A stretch of DNA of 26,172 bases from assembly GCA_052143895.1 (NCBI GenBank), contig JBKQRT010000315.1, forward strand, positions 1 to 26,172, read 5' to 3'. This stretch comes from Bog-756 sp052143895. GTDB taxonomy: Bacteria > Actinomycetota > Acidimicrobiia > Acidimicrobiales > RAAP-2. Numbering within the stretch: position 1 is the first letter of the stretch; each line of letters starts with the position of its first letter. The notes below the pieces were generated by a model. It saw only the letters and a program-made list of their open reading frames with translations, had not been told where the DNA came from and made no database searches. A program made the translations under genes and the position numbers. Positions 7,281 through 14,483 of this stretch are shown piece after piece.

Positions 7281-8441
7281 TCACTGCGCTGGCCCGCTCC
7301 CGAGCTTGACCGTGACGCTGTGCTGCTGGCCCGAGAGATCGAAGTACCCGACCTGCAGAGATGCGCCGGGTACTTCACCGAGAAGCAGGTCGGTGAGGGA
7401 CTCGGGTGAGGTAACGGATTGGCCGTTGATCGAGGTGATCGCGTCGCCACGAGTCAGGCCAACTTGTGCCGCTGCACTGCCGGGGACGACCTCTGCGATC
7501 TCGGCACCTGAGGAACCGAAGGACGGACTTTGGACGGTGACGCCCAAGAAGGCCGTCGGACCGATATGGACGGTGGTGGATGGTTGCCCTGATTCGATCT
7601 GCCGGGCTACGACGACAGCCTGGTTGATCGGGATGGCATAACTCTGATTCGCCGAGGGCTGGAACTGATAGGAGGTGGAGCCAGCCGTCACCATGCCGAT
7701 CACTAGCCCTGCGCTGTCGACCATGGCGCCACCCGAGTCCCCGGGGATGACGTCGGCACTGGTCTCGATGAGCCCGGTCAGCTGCTCCGAGGTGCCGCTC
7801 ACCTGGTCTTGGGCAGTGATGGATTGGCCGGTAGCGGTGACGGATCCGCCGGCGTAGCTCGGGCTTCCCCCACTGCCTTCGGCATTCCCGACGACGACGA
7901 CACCGTCGCCTGTCTTCACCAGAGCCGAGTTTCCCAGCTTTACGGCATGCAGCCCGGATGCGGCGCTGAGCTTGAGAACTGCGACGTCCTGCGAGCGGTC
8001 GTATCCGATGACCCTTGCGCCATAGGTCCTCTGATTGGCTACGTCAACAACGCTGATCGTGGTGGCACCCTCGACCACGTGATTGTTGGTGACGACTTCG
8101 CCGTTGGACTTGAGCACCATGCCGGTCGCGGCGCCTTCCACCGCTTGGTAGCTGTCGACGACGTTGATGTCGACCAGTGCGGGATCGGTGGCGGCGGCGA
8201 GAGCCGCCGCATTCGACGGTTCGCCCAGAGCAGAGGAGGCCTGCCCGCTACTCGTAACGGTCGAGGTTGGCGATGCCATTTTCGGCGGCGTCGATGTCGA
8301 CGATGAAGTCGACGAGACCGCGTGCCCGATCAGAGCACCGAGCGCTGCGCCGACGAGCACTGCCGTGGCCGCAATCTCGACTCGGACATGACGCCGGTGT
8401 GAGCGCTTTTCACCGGCCCGTTGGTCGCCCTGTTCATTCAT
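7281..8441 (-). CDS. HtrA/DegP-like S1C serine protease with PDZ domain, membrane anchored
   Basis: A trypsin-fold protease of envelope quality control. From ATG 8441 the protein has 386 residues: a basic cytoplasmic N-terminus, one membrane segment at about residues 22-42 (EIAATAVLVGAALGALIGHA), a Ser/Thr/Pro-rich linker, the protease domain at about 85-280, and a C-terminal PDZ domain at about 295-380. The triad is visible as H121 (TNNHVVEGA), D152 (SQDVAVLKL) and S236 (PGDSGGAM). The 8441 start is chosen because AGAGGA lies 6 bases upstream; an upstream in-frame start at 8474 lacks this. The protease domain is predicted to face outward. The gene stands alone; a repeated CTTAGGAC element lies upstream. 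Confidence 0.93.
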   Translation of the reverse strand: MNEQGDQRAGEKRSHRRHVRVEIAATAVLVGAALGALIGHAVSSTSSSTSTPPKMASPTSTVTSSGQASSALGEPSNAAALAAATDPALVDINVVDSYQAVEGAATGMVLKSNGEVVTNNHVVEGATTISVVDVANQRTYGARVIGYDRSQDVAVLKLSAASGLHAVKLGNSALVKTGDGVVVVGNAEGSGGSPSYAGGSVTATGQSITAQDQVSGTSEQLTGLIETSADVIPGDSGGAMVDSAGLVIGMVTAGSTSYQFQPSANQSYAIPINQAVVVARQIESGQPSTTVHIGPTAFLGVTVQSPSFGSSGAEIAEVVPGSAAAQVGLTRGDAITSINGQSVTSPESLTDLLLGEVPGASLQVGYFDLSGQQHSVTVKLGSGPAQ

Positions 8442-8483
8442 GGGACATCCTCTGCCGTCCTGCTGGGTCCCCAAGCGGGGCCA

Positions 8484-8535
8484 GTCCTAAGCTTCAATTG
8501 TCCTCCGGCACAAGACGTCAGACTAGTGTCCTAAG
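8484..8535 (-). promoter_or_regulatory. Paired CTTAGGAC elements upstream of the htrA-like gene
   Basis: The octamer CTTAGGAC (minus strand) occurs at 8491-8484 and again at 8535-8528. The copies are in the same orientation, 44 bp apart, about four helical turns. Both lie within 100 bp of the protease start, and the distal copy is part of a GACT...AGTC dyad. In-phase repeats in a stress-protease promoter suggest a binding site for a response regulator. The regulator is not in this window. Confidence 0.4.
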
Positions 8536-8697
8536 TCATTGCTTCACGTTGCATGCAAGGCCGGCAACCGAGCAGCGGGAATGTTCCGCAGCCTGTGGTA
8601 CCGAAAACCAATCCACGTCTGCGGCCCATCTGATTGGAATCCTTTGATTGCGGCAAGAAACGCATATCGAGGGTGTCGTGCCAACACCTCTCGAGTG

Positions 8698-10935
8698 CTA
8701 CTGCCGTTGTCGCACCTCCACCAGGGCACGGGACTTGTCCTGACCACCCTCGCCTTCCTCGGCCCCCGTTCCCGTGTTGAGGGCGCCCTCGAGTCCGATT
8801 CGAGGAAGTATCCGGTTCAACGACCGCGGGAACCACCAGTTGCTTGCACCCGTGAGACACATCACTGCTGGCACGATGGCCATGCGGATCACGACGGCAT
8901 CCATGAGGATCCCAGCGGAAAGACCCAACCCGAACTCCTTGATGACCCGCTCGCCGCCGAGGATGAAGGAGCCGAAGACGAGGATCATGATGAGCGCTGC
9001 GGCAGTGATGGTCTTGCCGGTGGCCGCCAAGCCATTTCGGATGGCCAAGCGGTTGTCACCACTCTTCAACCACTCTTCCTGGATGCGAGTGACCAGGAAG
9101 ACCTGGTAGTCCATGGACAGCCCGAACAGGATGGCGAAGAGCATGACGGGCAGGAAGGCTTCGACCGGACCGGCTCGACTCACACCAATGACCGACCCGA
9201 GCCAGCCCCACTGGAAGACGGCCACGAGCACGCCGAATGCCGCTCCGATCGAGAGCATGTTCATGGCCGCGGAGATGAGCGGGATCACCAGACTGCGGAA
9301 CACCACCGCCAGCAGCAAGAACGATAGGAGAACGACAAGTCCGATGAACAGGGGGAGCTTGGCCGAGAGCACGTCAGCGAAGTCCACGAAGATGGCTGTC
9401 GTACCACCTACATAGACGGTGAGCCCGGAACCGGCCACGGTTTTCGGAACCGTCTCGTCACGGAGGTGGGTGATCAACGTGGTCGTGGAGGCATCCTGCG
9501 GAGAGCCTCTCGGGTAGGCGTTGAAGGTCACCACTCTTGATCCCGTGGCCGCGGGAATCTCGATTGGTTTGGACACGCTGGCCACGTCGGGTTGGGCCTT
9601 GACGGCCGACACCAACTCACCAAGGGCGTCCTGCTGGGCCGGCCCGTGGACCACGGTCACCAGCTGCAGGGGCCCGTTGAACCCGGGCCCAAAGCCTTCG
9701 GCCAGAAGGTCGTAGGCCTGGCGGGTGGTTGTGCCGACCGGATCATTGCCTTGGTCGGAGGATCCGAGGCGCAGCGAGAAGAACGGCAGGGCGACCAACA
9801 CGACGAGTGTGAAGGCGACCACAGCCGGCGGCACCGGGGAACGGCAGACGAGGTTGGCCCATCGGGCCCAGAACCCCGTGGTCCCCGCTCCCACGATGCG
9901 CGGCCCGTTCGTCACCAGGCTGCGCCTCTGCTGGCGCGACATGACCCGGGGACCGATGAAGCCGAGCAGGGCTGGAAGCAGGGTCAGGGCCGAGATCATG
10001 GTGAGTGCCACGCCCAGGGCGGCCGAGACGGCCAGCCCGTAGAGGAAGGTCACTCCGAGCGCGAACATACCGAGCAGTGCGATGCACACGATGATGCCCG
10101 CGAACATCACCGCCCGGCCCGAGGTGTTGACCGCCTCGACAATGGATGCTTCGGTTTCCTTACCGGCAAGCAATCCCTGCCGATGTCGGGTCACAATGAA
10201 GAGCGCGTAGTCCACTCCCACACCCAGGCCGATCAGCAATACAAGCGTGGTCGAGAACTCCGGCATCTTCATCACATGGCTGAGCATCCCGATCAGACCG
10301 ATGGCCGTACCGAGCGACACCAGTGCCGAGATGATGGGTAGGGCCATGGCGTAGATCGAACCGAAGACGAGGAGGAGCACGATGGCGGCGAGGAGAATCC
10401 CCGGGCCGGTCCCGCCGAGCGACGGCTTGTTGGCCTGCTCGGCCAACTGTCCGGACACCGCCACCTGGAGTCCGGGAGCGTCAGCCGACTGCGCGGTGTC
10501 GACGAAGTGCTGAGCCTCGGTGGTCGAGAGATTCTGGGCCAGCCGGTCAAAGGTCACGGTGGCGAATGCGATGGTGCCATTGCTGCTGATGTGGGACGCA
10601 CCTTCGCTGCTGTAGGGCGAGACGATGTTCGACACGTGGGGCACCGTGGCGACCTTGGTCAACATGGCTTCCATGCGCGCCTCGACCGTCGGGTCGGTGA
10701 CGTGGTGACCGCCTGAGGCGGCGAAGACGACCTGCTCGGTGTCACCAGCGATTTTGGGCGACACCGCTTGCAGCAACTGGATCGCCTCGGTGGACCCGGT
10801 CTTCGGCAACGTGAAGCTGTTGGTGTAGTCCGAACCGACCGACCGGGATGTCACCGAAACGACAACCAGGACGGCTAACCACACCGCGACGACTAGGCGC
10901 CGACGGCGGACACACCAGGTGGCGAGAGCTCGCAT
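8698..10935 (-). CDS. MMPL-family RND transporter
   Basis: A large inner-membrane transporter, 745 residues, of the MMPL branch of the RND superfamily, which exports lipids or drugs using the proton gradient. It has the duplicated layout: a membrane segment at about 12-32, a large external loop to about 170, a block of membrane segments with GVGVDYALFIVTRHRQ, a second single segment and external loop, and a last block with GLSMDYQVFLVTRIQEEW. The Asp of each (V/M)DY motif lies in the proton-relay region. The start at 10935 is chosen because AAGGAGA lies 5 bases upstream and the basic N-terminus MRALATWCVRRRR is family-typical; the open frame runs further up, over the promoter. It is divergent from a TetR gene and probably its target. 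Confidence 0.94.
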   Translation of the reverse strand: MRALATWCVRRRRLVVAVWLAVLVVVSVTSRSVGSDYTNSFTLPKTGSTEAIQLLQAVSPKIAGDTEQVVFAASGGHHVTDPTVEARMEAMLTKVATVPHVSNIVSPYSSEGASHISSNGTIAFATVTFDRLAQNLSTTEAQHFVDTAQSADAPGLQVAVSGQLAEQANKPSLGGTGPGILLAAIVLLLVFGSIYAMALPIISALVSLGTAIGLIGMLSHVMKMPEFSTTLVLLIGLGVGVDYALFIVTRHRQGLLAGKETEASIVEAVNTSGRAVMFAGIIVCIALLGMFALGVTFLYGLAVSAALGVALTMISALTLLPALLGFIGPRVMSRQQRRSLVTNGPRIVGAGTTGFWARWANLVCRSPVPPAVVAFTLVVLVALPFFSLRLGSSDQGNDPVGTTTRQAYDLLAEGFGPGFNGPLQLVTVVHGPAQQDALGELVSAVKAQPDVASVSKPIEIPAATGSRVVTFNAYPRGSPQDASTTTLITHLRDETVPKTVAGSGLTVYVGGTTAIFVDFADVLSAKLPLFIGLVVLLSFLLLAVVFRSLVIPLISAAMNMLSIGAAFGVLVAVFQWGWLGSVIGVSRAGPVEAFLPVMLFAILFGLSMDYQVFLVTRIQEEWLKSGDNRLAIRNGLAATGKTITAAALIMILVFGSFILGGERVIKEFGLGLSAGILMDAVVIRMAIVPAVMCLTGASNWWFPRSLNRILPRIGLEGALNTGTGAEEGEGGQDKSRALVEVRQRQ

Positions 10936-10966
10936 CAGGGTCTCCTTGGATCGGAGGGGGCCTCGA

Positions 10967-10995
10967 TTGCGGGCCGCCGCTCGGTTCGTTAAAAT
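10967..10995 (+). promoter_or_regulatory. Predicted promoter of the tetR gene
   Basis: TTGCGG at 10967-10972 and TAAAAT at 10990-10995 are separated by 17 bp, close to the sigma-70-type consensus. The -10 ends two bases before the 18-bp palindrome, so a bound repressor would cover the transcription start. This fits autoregulation. Confidence 0.6.
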
Positions 10996-11024
10996 ACGAT
11001 GCGGTACCGTTTCGATATTGTCAA
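10996..11024 (-). promoter_or_regulatory. Predicted promoter of the MMPL gene
   Basis: On the minus strand a perfect TTGACA lies at 11024-11019. Seventeen bases on, the hexamer is CATCGT, a weak -10; TATTTT follows at 10996-10991 with an overlong 22-base spacer. The palindromic operator fills the spacer, which would allow direct repression. The exact -10 is uncertain. Confidence 0.45.
10997..11014. promoter_or_regulatory. Predicted TetR operator between mmpL and tetR
   Basis: CGATGCGGTACCGTTTCG is a symmetric site. A perfect 8-bp core, CGGTACCG, is flanked at equal 2-base spacing by CGA on the left and TCG on the right. Size and symmetry match operators of TetR dimers. It lies between divergent genes, directly after the tetR -10 and inside the promoter of the MMPL gene. 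Confidence 0.65.
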
Positions 11025-11047
11025 GTCGAGCTGCGGCGGAGGCACCC

Positions 11048-11707
11048 ATGGAACCCGCAACGACAACGAACAAGGACAAGCAGGTCGAGTCTCACCGTGG
11101 TCGCCCGCTCGATACGTCTCGTGACGTCGCCCTCCGAGAAGCCGCCCTCGAGCTATTGGCTGAGATCGGATATGACCGCCTGACCATCGATGCGGTGGCG
11201 ACGCGGGCCCGTGCGAGCAAAGTGACGATCTACCGCCGGTGGTCGGGAAAGGCCGAACTCGTAGTGGACGCACTGAGTTCACTTACGCCGTCCTTGGCAC
11301 CTCCGGATACGGGTTCGCTGCGAGGTGATCTCGAGGCGCTCGCTCACGGCTCCGGTAGCGCTAGCAACCGATTCGACGCCAAGTTGATGATCGGCCTCAT
11401 CACTGCCCAGGCAAGCGACCCCGAACTTCGCCAAGTCTTTCGTGAACGATTCAGCGATCAAGGCAAAGCTGGCCTTCGGCAAGTGTTCGAGCGAGCCGTG
11501 GCCCGCGGCGAGATCCCAAAGGACCGCAATCTCGAATTACTGATGTCGCTGTTTCCTGCTCTGTTGACGCACCACTTGTTGAACTTCGGCGAGCTTCCCG
11601 AAGCAAGCTTTTTCGATCAGATGATCAATGAGGTCTTGTTGCCCCTTGCCGCCGCTCCGACGAGTACCCCTACGCGCAATTCGGCTCGTAGGCGCCGGAG
11701 CTCGTAG
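11048..11707 (+). CDS. TetR/AcrR family transcriptional repressor
   Basis: A 219-residue regulator. The N-terminal helix-turn-helix domain spans about residues 20-70 (DVALREAALELLAEIGYDRL, then TIDAVATRARASKVTIYRRW). A helical C-terminal ligand-binding domain of the type common in actinobacterial TetR proteins follows. ATG at 11048 is chosen over the upstream in-frame codon at 10919 because GGAGG lies about 5 bases before it and the HTH domain then begins at the normal position. It is divergent from the MMPL pump with a shared palindrome between them, so it probably represses the pump and itself until a pump substrate binds. The C-terminal tail is Arg/Ser-rich. Confidence 0.92.
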   Translation: MEPATTTNKDKQVESHRGRPLDTSRDVALREAALELLAEIGYDRLTIDAVATRARASKVTIYRRWSGKAELVVDALSSLTPSLAPPDTGSLRGDLEALAHGSGSASNRFDAKLMIGLITAQASDPELRQVFRERFSDQGKAGLRQVFERAVARGEIPKDRNLELLMSLFPALLTHHLLNFGELPEASFFDQMINEVLLPLAAAPTSTPTRNSARRRRSS

Positions 11708-11731
11708 CCCCGAGGTCCGAGCGATCGCCAT

Positions 11732-11758
11732 GCCGTGCGCTCAACACGAGCGCACGGC
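11732..11758 (+). terminator. Hairpin terminator after tetR
   Basis: A perfect 11-bp stem (GCCGTGCGCTC paired with GAGCGCACGGC) with a 5-base loop, AACAC, begins 24 bases after the tetR stop. It is followed only by TTGCTG rather than a long T-run, as is common in high-GC actinobacteria. Confidence 0.7.
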
Positions 11759-11866
11759 TTGCTGATCGCGGTGGACTCGACGACCTTGTAGGACAGTGCC
11801 GAAAACGTCATCCAGATCCATCGACCTGGAATTTCGTTGGCGTAGCTCTGGCGATGGGAATGGAGC

Positions 11867-12690
11867 GTGGCGCTCTCGTTCCTCTGCTGCGCCTTCGTCC
11901 GTCTGCTCCAGTTGGCACGGCTGTCCCGGCACGACCCAGGGGACCTGGCCATCGAGGTCATTGGGCTCCGCCATGAGGTCTCAGTGCTTCGACGCCAGAT
12001 CGCCCGGCCAGCTCTGCTGCCGTCAGACCGAGCCGTGCTCGCCGGTCTGAGTCGGCTTCTGACGGTGTCTCGTCGGAGACGGTTCTTCGTCCAAACCGAG
12101 ACGCTGCCTGGGGCTATCGGCGGATCCACGGGGAGTTGGCCACCATGGGCGTCAGGCTTGCGCCATCGGACGTGTGGGAGAATCTTCGCCGGCAGGGCAT
12201 CGAGCCCACGCCTCGGCGATCTGGTCCGACCTGGTCAGAGTTCCTGCGGACCCAGGCGGCAACGATGCTTGCTTGCGACTTCTTCACCCTCGACCCAGTC
12301 CTGCTCCGACACCTCCACATGCTGTTCTTCGTCGAGATCGACACCAGGTGGATCCATCTCTCCGGCGTCACCGCCAATCCAGCGGGGGAGTGGGTCACCC
12401 AGCAGGGACCCAACCTGAGCCGGAACTCACCGAACGCTCCCGAGCAGCCAGGTTCCTCATCCGGGACAGAGACACAAAGTTCACCGCCGGCTTCGACGAG
12501 GTACTCCGAGCTGACGGTATCAAGATCATCAAGACGCCCGTTCGATCCCCTCGAGCGATCGCGATCGCCGAGCGGTTCGTGGGAGCTGCCCGCCGAGAGT
12601 GCCTCGACAGACTCCGCACCTTCGGCCGCCGTGATCTCGAGCAGGTTCTGAGCAATTACGTTGCGCACTACAACGAGCACCGGCCGGGAT
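11867..12690 (+). pseudogene. Degraded rve-type (DDE integrase core) transposase
   Basis: A remnant of the actinobacterial transposase type with an integrase catalytic core (IS3/IS481-like superfamily; exact IS family not assigned). The N-terminus reads FVRLLQLARLSRHD, then LRHEVSVLRRQIARPALLPS, then RRRRFFVQTETL. At about 12108 it jumps directly to WGYRRIHGELATMGV, omitting about 60 residues and changing frame. It continues through LACDFFTLD (first catalytic Asp) to GEWVTQQGPNLS. A one-base shift near 12420 is needed to continue with RFLIRDRDTKFTAGFDEV (second Asp) and IAIAERFVGAARRECLDRL (catalytic Glu), ending near NYVAHYNEHRP. The usual Asn before AERF is replaced by Ile. No terminal inverted repeats were found. 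Not functional. Confidence 0.85.
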
Positions 12691-12770
12691 CTTCGGTCGC
12701 CCTGGAGGCGTCGGTAGGTCCACTTGTGCCACACCAGGTCTCGATGCCAGCGCAGCAGGGTGCCGGGCTG
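12681..12770 (-). pseudogene. Inverted fragment of the same transposase type
   Basis: Read on the minus strand, this stretch encodes QPGTLLRWHRDLVWHKWTY followed by RRLQGDRRSRP. It matches the segment that normally follows FFVQPxT in the same transposase type, which is the part missing from the plus-strand remnant next to it. The junction with the plus-strand remnant falls on the self-complementary octamer CCGGCCGG at 12680-12687. Beyond 12770 no further similarity was recognised. Confidence 0.6.
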
Positions 12771-12966
12771 ATGGTTCCGCCGGATCAACCTCCGGCACGG
12801 GGGGTCACGGAGCGAAGTTCGTTGAACGAGTCTCGTACAACAAGAAGGACAGGGTGCAAGTGAAGTCGGTTCAGCACCATGGGCAAGCATGGGAATCTTC
12901 GCAATCGGGACCCGGATGGAATGCTCGTCACCTACGGCTCGCTCACACCAACGGGCCCAAACGTGT

Positions 12967-14178
12967 TCATGACGTGAGGACGCGGTACAGAGCCACCGTA
13001 CGGGCGGCGACGGCAGCCCAGCTGAATTCCTGCATCACGCGCTGTCTGCCGACCTGTCCCATCTTCCGGGCCAACTCTGGATCGCCGACCAACCGGTTGA
13101 TCGCCGTTGCGAGATCGCTGGCGAACCTGGCGGGATCGGCCGGCTCGGGGTCGGACGGGCTCGCCGGCTCGAAGGCCACCAGCAGACCAGTGCGGTCGTG
13201 CTCGACGATCTCAGCTATCCCTCCTACGGCAGATGCCACCACGGCTGCCTCGCACGCCATGGCCTCGATATTGACCAGGCCGAACGGCTCGTAGATCGAC
13301 GGGCAGCAGGCAACGGTTGCGTGGGAGAGGAGTTGGACGAGCGAACGGAGGTCAACGAACCCGTCGATGTAGACGACGCGGTCGCGCTGGGCGGCGAGTG
13401 CGCCGATCCGGCCGGCGGTGTCGCGGGCCAGCTCGGGTGTGTCCGCCGGCCCGATCCGGAGCACGAGTTGGGCGGTCGGATCGATGTCCCGGGCCGCATC
13501 CAGAAGATGGACGATGCCCTTCTGGTGGGTGATGCGTCCGACGCACAGGACGATCGGGAGCGCGGGATCGATCCCGTAGCGGTCCAGGACGTCGGTGGCC
13601 GGGTCCGGCCGGAACGAGTCGGTGTCGACTGCGTTGGGGATCACGGTGATCCTGTCCGGGTCGACTCCCGGATAGCACTCACCAATGTCGAGGGCCACCG
13701 CTCTGGAAACTGCGATGACGGCGTCGGCCGTCTCGATCCCGGTCCTCTCGCAGAAGCTGGACAGGCGGTAGCCGGTACCGAGCTGCTCCTCCTTCCACGG
13801 GCGCTTGGGTTCGAGGCTGTGCGCGGTCATGACGTGAGGGATGTCGTAGAGCAAGCTGGCGAGATAGCCGGCGAGGTTCGTGTACCAGGTGTGGCTGTGC
13901 ACGACGTCGACTCCGTCGAGGGCCGCGGCCATACGGAGATCGACCGACATGGCCCGGAGCGGGCCGACCTGTGGCCGCCCGGCGTCCAGTCGTTCCCATG
14001 GCTGGTAGGCGAAGAGCCCGATCGGCGGGGTGGGGCTGCGCTCGCCACCGAAGCAGTGCACCTCCACGTCGATCAGGGTGGCGAGCGCGGCGGCCAGATG
14101 CTGGACGTGGACCCCGGCCCCCCCGTAGATCTCCGGCGGGTACTCGCGGGAAAGCAGGCCGACCCTCATGGCAGTCAC
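12967..14178 (-). CDS. glgM: GlgM/GlgA-type alpha-glucan (maltose-1-phosphate) synthase, GT4
   Basis: A GT-B fold glycosyltransferase of about 403 residues, close in sequence style to actinobacterial GlgM (formerly called GlgA). GlgM joins ADP-glucose and glucose-1-phosphate to give maltose-1-phosphate. The N-terminal motif is MRVGLLSREYPPEIYGGAGV and the C-terminal acidic motif is YEPFGLVNIEAMACEAAVVA. A ribosome site GGAGA lies 6 bases before GTG 14178 (VTAMRVG); ATG 14169 is the alternative start. An open frame extends upstream to 14487, but that part is unlike the family. The gene is last in the minus-strand glucan block, separated by about 305 bp from glgX, so it may have its own promoter. 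GlgE in the same block supports the GlgM rather than the classical glycogen-synthase assignment. Substrate preference needs biochemistry. Confidence 0.85.
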   Translation of the reverse strand: MTAMRVGLLSREYPPEIYGGAGVHVQHLAAALATLIDVEVHCFGGERSPTPPIGLFAYQPWERLDAGRPQVGPLRAMSVDLRMAAALDGVDVVHSHTWYTNLAGYLASLLYDIPHVMTAHSLEPKRPWKEEQLGTGYRLSSFCERTGIETADAVIAVSRAVALDIGECYPGVDPDRITVIPNAVDTDSFRPDPATDVLDRYGIDPALPIVLCVGRITHQKGIVHLLDAARDIDPTAQLVLRIGPADTPELARDTAGRIGALAAQRDRVVYIDGFVDLRSLVQLLSHATVACCPSIYEPFGLVNIEAMACEAAVVASAVGGIAEIVEHDRTGLLVAFEPASPSDPEPADPARFASDLATAINRLVGDPELARKMGQVGRQRVMQEFSWAAVAARTVALYRVLTS

Positions 14179-14483
14179 AGGACTCTCCAGTAGTTCCGAC
14201 TGCACGGGCCCTGGGCCGATGTGACGGGACCGTGACAACGAACCCGCCCTTGGCGAACGGTGCCGACGCCATGGCCGGTGTCGGTTCGGTGGACAACCCT
14301 GCAGCCGAGGCCAGTCACGGTGATCCTCACGACGATCCTCTCGAACACGGCTCTGACCCCACGTCTCCCTCCTGGTCACGCCAGGCCCCGCACGCTTCCA
14401 GCATCGCCCAGGGTGGCATGCCTGGTAAGGGTAGAAGGTCACAACATGCAAGGGTGCGCGGAGGGCCGGACCGGGTGACGGGG
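14179..14483. other. Gap between glgX and glgM
   Basis: About 305 bp with no recognisable gene. An open frame runs through it in phase with glgM but encodes Arg/Pro-rich, non-family sequence. It may hold a separate glgM promoter or a terminator after glgX, but no convincing -35/-10 pair or strong hairpin was found. Confidence 0.5.

Noticed and set aside
8539..9327. 262-residue plus-strand frame opposite the 3' end of the MMPL gene
   Set aside because: His/Glu/Gly-rich shadow of a transmembrane coding region; no family features.
12114..12890. 258-residue minus-strand frame across the transposase relic
   Set aside because: Most of it is antisense to the plus-strand transposase remnant. Only the short stretch near 12681-12770 has real similarity, and that is reported as an inverted fragment.
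13198..14193. 331-residue plus-strand frame opposite glgM
   Set aside because: Composition is that of an antisense shadow; the minus-strand glycosyltransferase motifs are unmistakable.
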